A stretch of 64,000 nucleotides of DNA from Streptomyces mangrovi (GTDB lineage: Bacteria > Actinomycetota > Actinomycetes > Streptomycetales > Streptomycetaceae): assembly GCF_900114215.1 (NCBI RefSeq), contig NZ_FOSG01000024.1, forward strand, positions 30,184 to 94,183, in the 5' to 3' direction. A program made the position numbers and the translations under genes. Each line of letters begins with the position of its first letter. Position 1 is the stretch's first letter. Of the stretch, positions 1 to 8,168 are shown piece by piece. Under the pieces are notes generated by a model, which saw only the letters and a list, made by a program, of their open reading frames with translations, made no database searches and was not told the DNA's origin.

Positions 1-400
1 AGGTGTCCCGGCTCACCCGCCACACCGGGCGATCCGCCCGGCCGGCCACGCACAGCGCACACGCCTGCACCGGCCGCCGACTCCCCGACCACGCCTCCAC
101 CCGCACCTGCCGCCGCGCCTTCGGCGCAATCCGCGACTCCCCAAGGCTCGGCAGAGCCCGCTCCAGCCGCTCCACCGGCCGACCGCACACCCGCGCCAGA
201 CGCTCCCGTACCACAGGCCCCAGCCACACCTCATCCACTTGCGGATCGGGAACCGGAAGACCGCGCGGACCGCCCACGTGCCGGGCCAGCGCGTCAAAGG
301 ACAGCCCGTTCAGCGCGGCCAGTCGCAGCAGGAACGACGCGGTGGTCTCCTCGGCGATCCATACCGGCTGCCGCGGCAGCCGCTCCAGTTCCTCGCCCAT
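1..400 (-). CDS. TniQ-like cysteine-containing protein, 3' part cut off by the window edge
   Basis: An open frame runs leftward from an ATG at 398-400 past base 1 with no stop. The N-terminus (MGEELERLPRQPVWIAEET) is followed by SFLLRLAALNGLSFDALARH and, near residue 115, a CALCV motif leading to a V-W-R segment. This order (short N-terminal strand, S-x-L-x-R-L-A-x-x-N-G, then a C-x-x-C pair) is that of TniQ-family proteins of transposition modules and related accessory loci; the assignment is from memory of the family. GGGAGGA lies about 13 nt upstream, and a GTG at 404-406 is an alternative start. The gene is divergent from the terminal-protein gene, 67 bp away. The C-terminal zinc-binding half lies outside the window, so function is open. 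Confidence 0.5.
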   Translation of the reverse strand, partial: MGEELERLPRQPVWIAEETTASFLLRLAALNGLSFDALARHVGGPRGLPVPDPQVDEVWLGPVVRERLARVCGRPVERLERALPSLGESRIAPKARRQVRVEAWSGSRRPVQACALCVAGRADRPVWRVSRDT

Positions 401-467
401 CAGCACGCGCCGATCCTCCCAGGACCTCCCGCGCCCCGGGCGCCATCTCAGCGAAAGGCACGCCCTC

Positions 468-1043
468 ATGTCCCTGCGCCTGTACGCCGACACCGTCCAA
501 GAAGCCCTCGACCGCGCCGACGCCCGCCACTGGACCCGCCAACCCCCACGCTCGGACCGAGCCCGCACGAAGTACCTGCTCCAGCAGGTCAAAGGAGACC
601 ACGACGCCCTCGCCACCCGCCTCGGCACCGACTCCGACACCGTGTTCCGCATCCTCGCCGGCGACCCGCCCACTGACGATGCCCTGCGCGATGCCATCGA
701 AAGAGAAACACTGCGCCTGTGGCAGCCTCACGTACGCTGGCGCGCCCACGCTGCCATCATGGAAAACGACGGACAGATGACTGTCTCCTTCCGCGCTTGG
801 TTCGGATTCACTGCCGCGGCCGGAACCACTGACGATCCACGCCTGCGCTTCCTCACTCTCAGCCTGCCAAGTCCCCACCTCAAGAGGCTCTTTCGGGCTC
901 GACACCGCAACGCGCCTGAAGCAGAGCTCCACCAGCTTCTCAGCGAAGCTCTGGCCGCGAGCTACTTCCATCGCGATGGCATCCCAAGCGCTTTGGAGAC
1001 GGTCACGTTGAAGAGGATCGATTATCTCGAGTTCTCTTATTGA
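468..1043 (+). CDS. tpg: Tpg-family telomere terminal protein homologue
   Basis: A 191-aa protein starting at ATG 468 with GAAAGG about 9 nt upstream. The open frame extends further upstream, but that part is low-complexity and antisense to the neighbouring gene, so I reject it. Hallmarks of Streptomyces terminal proteins are present in order: N-terminal LDRADARHWTRQPPRSD (the helix plus T-R-x-P motif), KYLLQQVKG, a short HTH-like segment, LWQPHVRWRAHA, FGFTAAAGTTDDPRLR, and a C-terminal IDYLEFSY. In characterised systems Tpg is covalently attached to the 5' ends of linear replicons and acts as the primer for end patching, helped by Tap. No tap gene is adjacent here, and the array at 63707-64000 is not of the standard Tpg-served sequence class, so which telomere it serves is unknown. 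Confidence 0.85.
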   Translation: MSLRLYADTVQEALDRADARHWTRQPPRSDRARTKYLLQQVKGDHDALATRLGTDSDTVFRILAGDPPTDDALRDAIERETLRLWQPHVRWRAHAAIMENDGQMTVSFRAWFGFTAAAGTTDDPRLRFLTLSLPSPHLKRLFRARHRNAPEAELHQLLSEALAASYFHRDGIPSALETVTLKRIDYLEFSY

Positions 1044-1107
1044 TGGAGATCGAATGCAGGCTCTTCAACCGCAGGTTCCATTCTCCAACGCGCTTCTCCT
1101 GGGGACG

Positions 1108-3741
1108 TCAGGCAGGGAGCCAGGGTTCCGCGATGGCTCCGTCCGCGTCCAAGCCATGCTCGCGCAGTCGGTCGGCTTTCTCCTGGCGGCCGGTCTCCTC
1201 CCACGTCTCCGCCAGGGCGCTCAACGCTATGGGCTCTCCTGCGTCGAGTGCGATTCGGCAGAGCTGCTCGGCTTCGGCTGCGTCTCCGGCCTCCAGCCGC
1301 AGCCAGGCGAGCGAGGTCAAAGCCGGGAGGTGGCCGCTCTCGGCTGCGCAGCGGTACAGCCGCTCTGCTTCGGCAACGTCACCGAGGTCTCTTCTACGTT
1401 GGGCCAGTCGAGTCATCGCATGCAGGTCTCCGACCGCCGCTGCGTCCCGATATACCTTCTCGCCCGCCCCGCGTCCCTGGGTGGCTTCGGCCAAATCTGC
1501 CAACAGCGCGAGAGCATGGCCTCTGCCCAGGTACTGCCATGGGGACAGGTCCACCATGCGTGATGGGGGGAGGCCACCAAAGGCAGCGGCTTGCCGGGCC
1601 AGTTGTTCCCCATGAGCCCGGTCCACGTCCATCAGGAGCTGAGCCAAGGTTGCCAGCACAAAGAAGTCTCCAAGGCTAGCTGCCTGCCGTGCTGCCTTCT
1701 CGGCGCCGGACACATTCCCTTGGTGGAGGAGCCGCATGCGCATCAGTTCGCCCGCAGCTTCGTAATTTCCGCAGGAAATGGCTTGTTGGAAAAGCCGCTC
1801 CGCGCTCTGCGCATCTCCGGTGAGCATTCGGCGACGCCCATAAGAGGCCAGGGCTTCCGGATCGCCGAGATCCGCTGCGGTGCGCATAAGGCGCTCGGTC
1901 TCATCACTGCTGTCGGCGTACTTTTCCTGCGCTAGGAAGAGCAGTACCTGAGGATGCACGGCACCTGAGTTTGCTGCCTGCTGCACCACACGCTTCGCCT
2001 CTGCCCAATTGCCGTCGTCCTCGTGCCACTGGGCCAACGTCAGCAGGGCCTCGATCTCGCCTGCCGCATAGGCCTTCCACAGCAGCTTCTCCGCTTCTGT
2101 CCGGCGACCTCGCACGTAGCGCGTGTGCGCCATTTCCTCCCAGGCGCGCCCGTCCCCTCTGTCGGCGGCCCGCCGGAAGAGGGTGTCGGCCAGGGCCCCT
2201 CTGCCTCGGCGCCGGGCCGAGTCCGCCAAGTTGTACAAGTCGTCCGCACCCGTGACGATCCGTTGCGCGGCCTCCCAGAAAGCAGTGGGAGGGAACGTGT
2301 AGCGGCGAGTGGTCCGGCCGTACTGATCGAGGTAGTCGGCCAACCGATACACCCCAGATACTGCCCCCATACTGCCCGACACGGCAATGTCCTCCAAGGG
2401 GGAGACGACATTTTTGATCTTGATCTGGGCATAGGCCAAGGCGCCGGAGAACCAGTCGATTGGCGCTGCGGCGCGTTGTGGTTCGGTCAGGTAACCGGGA
2501 GCGGCTGCCTCCAAGAGCCGATCCGGAAGTGCGGAGGAGTGGCCCATTCGACGTGCGTCCATCGCGACCGTGATGATCGCTTTGCCGTAGCAGGCCGGTA
2601 CCCCGTCGGCGGATTCGTAGTGGTTGACCAGTTGAGGGCCTGCCGCCAGGGCCTGGGTGACCGCGCCCTCACGGCTGACGCGTACTGCGACATCCAAAGA
2701 CAGGTCACCTGTAGCATGCGCGTCCTCCAGCGCACGGCGCTGGAATGCCACGGGAACGTGGATCACCATGGCCTGGGCGAGCAGGGCACGGGCGTGTGAG
2801 TGCCGGTCCTTGCCGGGAACATCGGGCCGGTCCATCAAGGCCTTGTAGTGCTTGGGCCACAAGGTCATGACGATCACCGCAGGACCGGGCTGCTCCAGAG
2901 ACCGCCGCAGCCGTACGGCGGCCTCCTCGCCGTGCGGCCCAAGGAGGAACTCCTGGGCTTCGTTCAGCCAGAGCACGGTGCGTGCACACAAGAGGCCGTT
3001 CTCCAGCACCTCGACGAGGTCCTCGGCTCCCTTGGGGAAGAGCAGTTGCCAGTCGGGCATGCAGGCACGTACTGCTTCGTAGGCTGTGCGGGTTTTGCCG
3101 GTGCTGGATTCACCCTGGATCAAAACGAGCGTCGTCTCCTGCCTGTCCGCTGCTCTGCCCAGGTAGGACCGCAGGTGCTGGTCGTGCTCACGCTCCACGT
3201 ACGCCGGCAGGACAAAGCCCTCGCCGCCAGCACTTGCCGAGGCAGAAGTTTTCAGTCTCTCGGAAGTACCGGGGACAGCGGGGTGAACTCCCAGGTGCCG
3301 AGGGTGCCACTGCATGAGCGGACGCGGCTTGTCGGGCACTTTGGCAAGGCGCGCTGCTGCGTCCTGCGCCTCCAGCGCTCTCACGGCACGTTCGCGTTGC
3401 ACGCCCGCCTGCACAACCTGCGCCCGGCGGCGGACCACGCTTTGGTGCTGCTCGCGCCACCTGGCAGGATCCAGCAGATGCAGGCTCTCCTGGGGGATGC
3501 CGCTCTTGAGCCGAGCGGCTTTCTGCAGTTCCTTGACCACCGTGACCAAGGAGTCCTCCCGCTGAGGGAAGCGGTCACCCTTCAGCCATCCGCTCACGGT
3601 GGCCGGCGCGACGCCAGCCGCTCGCGCCAGCTTCCGCTGGCTCGGACGCTCCTCCAGATGGGTGCGGTAGAGCTGCCCCAACCGGCGCAGCTCAGCGAAG
3701 AAGCCTTCCTCTCCGCCCTCCACAGGCGCGCCGACCGCCAC
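1108..3741 (-). CDS. HTH - P-loop NTPase - helical-repeat protein (STAND-like)
   Basis: I chose GTG 3741 because GGAGGGGG lies 4-5 nt upstream; an ATG at 3774 would add 11 residues with no ribosome site. The 877-aa product has an XRE-like HTH at about residues 35-65 (RKLARAAGVAPATVSGWL), a Walker A motif GESSTGKT near 210, a Walker-B-like LWLNEAQEF near 257, and a C-terminal half of Sel1/TPR-like helical repeats with recurring A-E-x-L-x-x-x-A-A-x-x-G units. HTH plus NTPase plus repeats is the build of STAND regulators and of many bacterial defence sensors. No effector domain is visible. It stands alone between tpg (convergent) and a small membrane protein (divergent). Role unproven: signal-sensing regulator or defence NTPase. 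Confidence 0.75.
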   Translation of the reverse strand: MAVGAPVEGGEEGFFAELRRLGQLYRTHLEERPSQRKLARAAGVAPATVSGWLKGDRFPQREDSLVTVVKELQKAARLKSGIPQESLHLLDPARWREQHQSVVRRRAQVVQAGVQRERAVRALEAQDAAARLAKVPDKPRPLMQWHPRHLGVHPAVPGTSERLKTSASASAGGEGFVLPAYVEREHDQHLRSYLGRAADRQETTLVLIQGESSTGKTRTAYEAVRACMPDWQLLFPKGAEDLVEVLENGLLCARTVLWLNEAQEFLLGPHGEEAAVRLRRSLEQPGPAVIVMTLWPKHYKALMDRPDVPGKDRHSHARALLAQAMVIHVPVAFQRRALEDAHATGDLSLDVAVRVSREGAVTQALAAGPQLVNHYESADGVPACYGKAIITVAMDARRMGHSSALPDRLLEAAAPGYLTEPQRAAAPIDWFSGALAYAQIKIKNVVSPLEDIAVSGSMGAVSGVYRLADYLDQYGRTTRRYTFPPTAFWEAAQRIVTGADDLYNLADSARRRGRGALADTLFRRAADRGDGRAWEEMAHTRYVRGRRTEAEKLLWKAYAAGEIEALLTLAQWHEDDGNWAEAKRVVQQAANSGAVHPQVLLFLAQEKYADSSDETERLMRTAADLGDPEALASYGRRRMLTGDAQSAERLFQQAISCGNYEAAGELMRMRLLHQGNVSGAEKAARQAASLGDFFVLATLAQLLMDVDRAHGEQLARQAAAFGGLPPSRMVDLSPWQYLGRGHALALLADLAEATQGRGAGEKVYRDAAAVGDLHAMTRLAQRRRDLGDVAEAERLYRCAAESGHLPALTSLAWLRLEAGDAAEAEQLCRIALDAGEPIALSALAETWEETGRQEKADRLREHGLDADGAIAEPWLPA

Positions 3742-3930
3742 CTGCCCCCTCCGATGCTCAGTCGTCCAGCACATCCGGCTGCGCGGTACCGGGGCGATGC
3801 CCTCTCGACAGGCGTGCCGCTCAAGCAGTGTTCAGTATTTCGTATACAGCTGCTGAACACCCCACTGGACAGGAAGCGTTGGAACTGCCGCAGCCAGCGG
3901 CCCAGTGACCCTCGTTGCCCAGGAGCCCCT

Positions 3931-4161
3931 GTGTCCGTCACCGATGCCGTGCAGCAAGCACTCCTCGCCCTCACCGAGATTCTCACCCCGCTCGGAGTTC
4001 TGGCCTTGGCCGTGTTCCTCCTGTTCTACGTCGGGGTGGTCCTGCCGGCGGTCTGGTCGCACCACGAGTACCGCCGCAGTGCGGCCCGCCGTGTACTCGG
4101 TCTCCTCCTGCACAATGCGCACCAGGCGTTTCGCGGTCTGCGCCGCATGCTCCCCTTCTGA
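3931..4161 (+). CDS. Small membrane protein, unknown function
   Basis: A 76-aa frame starting at GTG 3931 with AGGAG 5 nt upstream, which decides the start. Residues of about 15-42 form a single strongly hydrophobic segment (LGVLALAVFLLFYVGVVLPA), followed by a basic, Arg/His-rich cytoplasmic tail. No family recognised. It reads away from the HTH-NTPase gene and converges on the ABC-3C operon. Confidence 0.55.
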   Translation: MSVTDAVQQALLALTEILTPLGVLALAVFLLFYVGVVLPAVWSHHEYRRSAARRVLGLLLHNAHQAFRGLRRMLPF

Positions 4162-4321
4162 CTTAAGAGACCGGCTACTGCACCGTGACCGCAGGCCCCT
4201 TGTCCTCCCTTTCTTCTGTGGCGCGGCAGCGTGCTCCAAGCCGCCCAGCCTGGCTCCGAGGGAGGGGAGGCCGAGGCCAGTGCGTGCAGGCCGAGCCCAC
4301 GATGAGCAACTGCTCGCCGCT

Positions 4322-6181
4322 CTATTCGTCCGATGGTGTGGGGGAGTGTCCGGGACCGGCGGGGAAGAAACCGAAGCGTTGGCTGTGGGGTTCGCGGGTG
4401 AACAGGTACACCTGCGCCTGCTCCACGATGTCCGCGGGCGGGTCGTCGTTCTCCACGATGATGGCCTGGCCGGCGAAGTCGGTGAACAGGTGCCGGTAGA
4501 AGTGGTGCCGCACGCCTTCCGGCAGCGCCGCGTCCCTTCCTCCCGGCGCCCGGTAGGTGACCAGGGGGGAGTCCAGGACGACGAAGCCGGGGTGGCTGTG
4601 ATCCCGGCGCAGGCAGAAGTCGGCGAGCGCCACGGCGAAGCCTGCGTGGAGCACGGCCCGCATGCCCTTGCCGCGCCCTGCGCGCGGGCGGTCTCCCAGG
4701 GACAGCTCCGCGCTGTACTGGTCGTAGGACACCTCGCCGGCCCTGCGCACTTGCCAGGCGTCGAGTGTGCGCTGGATGGTCTGCTCGAAGTCGACCACGG
4801 TGCTGGCGGGGATGCTGCCGCTGGGGCGGCCGCTCGGCAGCGCTCCGTCGGCGACGAGACCGGCGCGGACTTCTTCGAGTTCCTGGATCCGGGTGTGCAG
4901 GCCGAGCTCCCGCTCCACCCGGGAGCGGGCGGTCATCAGCTCGGTGGCCTCGTTCTGCAGGGGGCGCAGCTCTTCGTCTTCGATGCGTGTGATCTCGCGG
5001 TCGGCGGCCTCGGCCTGTGCGAGGGCGGCGCCGCGCTGGTCGGCGAGGTCCTGTCGCTGGGCGCGCAGCCCCTCGATGGTGACCAGCAGGTCAGACAGAA
5101 GGTGCTGTGTCTTGGTGGTCTCGGCGGCCACCGCGGTGTGCAGCGCGGTGGTCTCCTGCTCGTCGTGGCCGGTCCTTTGGTGCTCGGGCTCCGCGCCGCA
5201 GAAGACGCAGGTACCGGTGTGGAAGTAGCCGAGCAGGCCTCCCGCCTCGCTGATCATCGCCAGGCGGGCGAGGTCGGATTCGTACTGGCTGCGCAGCAGC
5301 TCGAAGCGGCCCAGCAGATCATCGACCTCGGCCAGGCGCTCGGTGTACCGGCCCAGCCCCACCGACAGCGTGGCCCGCTTCTCGGCAGCCGCTGAATGCC
5401 GGGCCGTGACATCCCGCAGCGACACCGCCCGGGCGTCCAGGTGAGTGATGATGCGCCGGAGCTGCTCCTCCAGTGCGGTCTGATTCGCACCATGGTTGGT
5501 GAGCTGCTGCTGCAGATCCAAGATCAGCTTGTCCAGCAAGTCGATCTTGCCTTTGTGGACGCGCCGCTGCGAGGCGTTCGGCCGGGTGGCGGCGGCCTGC
5601 TCACCGGCGCCGGTGAGCAACAGCTTCAGCACCGATTTATGGGCGGTCTGCCCGCTGGGCCCGGAGGTACGCAGGACAGGCGACACCTTCGAGACCATCC
5701 GGGTCTCGCTGATCAGACACAGGTGGAGCAGGTCGCGGAAGCCCAGGAGCTTGGTGCCTCCGCTGTCGTTGGTGCTGATCAGGGCGCCGCCCAGCCCGAG
5801 CCGCTCCAGCAGGAAGCGCGAGAGGTTCTTGGAACTCCTCGGGGTGTGGTGCGCCGACAGGACCAAGTCGGGTGCCCGGTAGACAAGCTCGCGTAGATCG
5901 TCCTCGAAGACGCTGATACGGCTTGATCGCGGGGCGCGCATGAGCGTGATGACACTGCCGTCGGGCAAAGCCAGGCCCAGGAGGATCTGGGAGTAGCCCT
6001 CGGCTTCGGGAATGACGTTGAGGCGGCGGGCGCCGAGCATGTAGTCGATCGCCTCGGTGACGAAGGACTTTCCCGTGTCGGAGGCCCCGTAGACCACCGT
6101 CAGCCGGGAGCCGAAGGCGACCTGTGCCGTCTCTTTCCCGGCTCCGGCGAAGGTCAGGTGCAGAAGCTTGAGACTACTCAT
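4322..6181 (-). CDS. ABC-3C system SMC/Rad50-like ATPase
   Basis: 619 aa from ATG 6181, overlapping the previous gene by 8 nt; the 27 extra upstream codons are ignored because MSSLKLLHL is a typical start of this family. Walker A is GASDTGKS at residues 32-39. A central coiled coil is interrupted by CVFCGAE at about 325-328, a Rad50-like zinc-hook position. A C-terminal VVLDSP Walker B precedes an E/N-rich sensor region. This is the SMC-like ATPase of the ABC-three-component conflict systems described computationally by Aravind and colleagues. In such systems the ATPase is thought to sense DNA or invasion and license the effector through the middle component. It is the last gene of a three-gene operon. 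Confidence 0.8.
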   Translation of the reverse strand: MSSLKLLHLTFAGAGKETAQVAFGSRLTVVYGASDTGKSFVTEAIDYMLGARRLNVIPEAEGYSQILLGLALPDGSVITLMRAPRSSRISVFEDDLRELVYRAPDLVLSAHHTPRSSKNLSRFLLERLGLGGALISTNDSGGTKLLGFRDLLHLCLISETRMVSKVSPVLRTSGPSGQTAHKSVLKLLLTGAGEQAAATRPNASQRRVHKGKIDLLDKLILDLQQQLTNHGANQTALEEQLRRIITHLDARAVSLRDVTARHSAAAEKRATLSVGLGRYTERLAEVDDLLGRFELLRSQYESDLARLAMISEAGGLLGYFHTGTCVFCGAEPEHQRTGHDEQETTALHTAVAAETTKTQHLLSDLLVTIEGLRAQRQDLADQRGAALAQAEAADREITRIEDEELRPLQNEATELMTARSRVERELGLHTRIQELEEVRAGLVADGALPSGRPSGSIPASTVVDFEQTIQRTLDAWQVRRAGEVSYDQYSAELSLGDRPRAGRGKGMRAVLHAGFAVALADFCLRRDHSHPGFVVLDSPLVTYRAPGGRDAALPEGVRHHFYRHLFTDFAGQAIIVENDDPPADIVEQAQVYLFTREPHSQRFGFFPAGPGHSPTPSDE

Positions 6182-6650
6182 GGTCACTCCCGGACAGGGG
6201 TAAGCCGCCGCGCAGTTCCTCGGCCCACCGCTTGGTGATGGCCTGCGTTGCCTCGCGGGCATCCACGCGAGGTCCTGCGTGGGCTTGGACAGCCCACTGC
6301 GCCCGCTGCCGCAGGGCGCCGATGTAGGGGGCTTCGAGGATGTCCACGAAGCCCGGACCCTCCTCGGAGGCGCGGTAGACCAGGCCGTCCGCGGTGGCCT
6401 GGACGTCAGCCAGCCCTGCGCGCAGCAGCACGAGCAGTCCCTGCTCGATCAGCTGCCGCTTCATCGCCAGCTCTCCCGGGCCAGCGGGCAGGGAAGGATG
6501 CAGACTCGGTGGGCCGTTCATGTCGCCGCTGTGGAGCATCGCATGGTCCAGATAGACCAGCTGCGCCAGATCCAAGGGCTCCGGAAAGGACTCGGACAGC
6601 AACACCAAGGCGCGCATGCCGACTTCCAGCGGGCTGTTGAGGGGATTCAC
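6174..6650 (-). CDS. ABC-3C middle component
   Basis: 158 aa from GTG 6650, which overlaps the effector's TGA in a 4-nt GTGA, showing translational coupling. It begins VNPLNSPLEVGMRALVLL and contains DLAQLVYLDHAMLHSGD, then a winged-helix-like C-terminal part (KRQLIEQGLLVLLRAGL, YRASEEGPGFV). This combination of a small protein starting N-x-x-x-E-x-G-x-R-A-L and a Y-L-D-x-x-L-x-H-S-G-D core matches the middle-component families of ABC-3C systems. Such proteins are proposed to bridge ATPase and effector. It is co-transcribed with the genes on both sides. Confidence 0.8.
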   Translation of the reverse strand: MNPLNSPLEVGMRALVLLSESFPEPLDLAQLVYLDHAMLHSGDMNGPPSLHPSLPAGPGELAMKRQLIEQGLLVLLRAGLADVQATADGLVYRASEEGPGFVDILEAPYIGALRQRAQWAVQAHAGPRVDAREATQAITKRWAEELRGGLPLSGSDHE

Positions 6651-7780
6651 CGCTCCTCCTCCTGGCACCAGGTGAGCCGGTCCTCGTTGGCGAGCTGATG
6701 ACAGATGCCCTTGCGGTCGTTGGGTCGCACATAGGAGACGAGAACATTGGCGCCGAGTTCCATGTCCCGAGCGGCGTCCAAGACAGCGTTGAGCCTGTCG
6801 TAGCCGGTGCCGAAATCGCGCTCTTCGACCTCGACCACCCCGTCGTAGACATCGTCCTGCAAAGACTCGTATGTGCCGGGAGGCACGCTGTCCCGGGCGA
6901 AGACACGCAGCGCATCGGCGCAGTAGAAGGCCTCACGCTGCCGCTGCAGGTGCCGCCCTGCCCTGGGGTGCGCACGCGCCTCATCCGGGGAGTGCGGCGA
7001 ACAGCCGTACTTCTCCGCGTAGACACGCAGAAGCTGCTGGATGTAGCGCGCCTCATCGGCGGAGTGCTCCGGGGGAGGCTTCGGGACAGCGGGCCGCTCC
7101 GGCAGACGCGTACCGAACCGCCTCACGTGGTACGGAGTCGTAGCATGCTGCTCAAGGATCGTGTCGAGACTGCCGGCTTCGAAGCGAGAGAAGTCCGTCT
7201 GCTGGGCCAGATCCAGCGCCCGGTGCAGTACCGCTTCGTCGTAGTCGGCCGTTAATCTGCTGCCCGGCTTGGCGATCTCCCTGAAGAACGAGGCTTTGAG
7301 CTCGGAAGGCTTGGCCAGGAGTTGCGTGAGGGAGGCGCCGGTCTTCGGTGCGACGAAGACATAGCGTTCAGGAAGTACCTGGTACTGCTTCTCCGCGACA
7401 GCGACGAAGATCTTGAGCATCTCCGGGTAGGCCGCATGGGGCGTCAGGGCCTTCTCGTAGTGTTTGCACTGGTAGCAATGCCAGCGGTCGTCGGTCTTCC
7501 TCGTCGTCAGGAAAGCTGCGATGTCGGCGCCGCGGTCGTTGGAGCCCCCCATGCCCACTACGTCCACATACCCCGCCGTCTTCTTCAGCCCCAGCACCCA
7601 CTCGTAAACGAACTCCTCCCACTGATCGGCCGAGTGGTGGACCAAGATCTGCTTCGGTGTGAGAGCGGGAGGCGGTGCCATCATGGGGGACACCACTGTC
7701 ACAGGAGTCTGTGAGGGCTTCGGAAGCTCGGTGAACAGAGGTTCGGCGTAGTACCCAGACGACTGGCGTGACGTACCCAT
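6647..7780 (-). CDS. ABC-3C effector with N-terminal restriction-endonuclease-like domain
   Basis: 377 aa from ATG 7780, with a GGGGGAG stretch immediately upstream. Residues of about 45-130 resemble a PD-(D/E)XK nuclease: QWEEFVYEWVLGLK (acidic helix), GGSNDRGADIAAF (Asp near 86), then WHCYQCKHYEKAL (the Q-x-K signature, Lys near 106). The C-terminal half (from about 220, EARYIQQLLRVYAEKYG to the end) resembles the C-terminal docking domain of ABC-3C effectors. Predicted role: DNA cleavage once licensed by the ATPase and middle component. It is the first gene of the operon, and its stop overlaps the next start. The catalytic Lys and Asp appear intact. The precise C-terminal subtype cannot be assigned by eye. 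Confidence 0.8.
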   Translation of the reverse strand: MGTSRQSSGYYAEPLFTELPKPSQTPVTVVSPMMAPPPALTPKQILVHHSADQWEEFVYEWVLGLKKTAGYVDVVGMGGSNDRGADIAAFLTTRKTDDRWHCYQCKHYEKALTPHAAYPEMLKIFVAVAEKQYQVLPERYVFVAPKTGASLTQLLAKPSELKASFFREIAKPGSRLTADYDEAVLHRALDLAQQTDFSRFEAGSLDTILEQHATTPYHVRRFGTRLPERPAVPKPPPEHSADEARYIQQLLRVYAEKYGCSPHSPDEARAHPRAGRHLQRQREAFYCADALRVFARDSVPPGTYESLQDDVYDGVVEVEERDFGTGYDRLNAVLDAARDMELGANVLVSYVRPNDRKGICHQLANEDRLTWCQEEER

Positions 7781-8168
7781 ACTCCCCCTGACTGCACCGC
7801 GAGCTTCCGCTCGGTGAAAGTCATACCACCGACAGTGATGATCCGGGAAGGCGCGAAGAAAGCCGCACCGCCCCTGCTCCCGATGCCCTACAGCCTCTGC
7901 TCAGACCGCCCCGACGCGGGACAGGAGGCCACCGAAGGCCAGCGGGACTCTGCCGCCTCCGGCGGCGATCTCCTTCACCGGATCGGCCGTCACGCAAGAC
8001 TCCACCGCCCCCACGCGGGAGTGAGCCTGGTATGGAATTGCAGGGAATGCACCGCAACCGGGCGACTGGTTGGCTACCGTCCCGATACGGGCCCCGCCCC
8101 GCAGTGCCGATAGCGGCCGCAGGAGAAAAAGGCGGAGACCGGAGCCCGGCGGCAGAGGGAGCGGCGCG
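7781..8168. other. Divergent intergenic region, no convincing gene
   Basis: 388 bp between the ABC-3C operon (leftward) and the cysteine-rich gene (rightward). Short frames exist on both strands, but none has a good ribosome site together with a recognisable protein. It probably holds both promoters; I could not point to clear -35/-10 pairs. Confidence 0.4.

Noticed and set aside
3..467. N-terminal extension of the tpg frame
   Set aside because: Low-complexity Arg/Ser/Thr sequence opposite a better-looking TniQ-like frame; the start at 468 has a ribosome site and family-like N-terminus.
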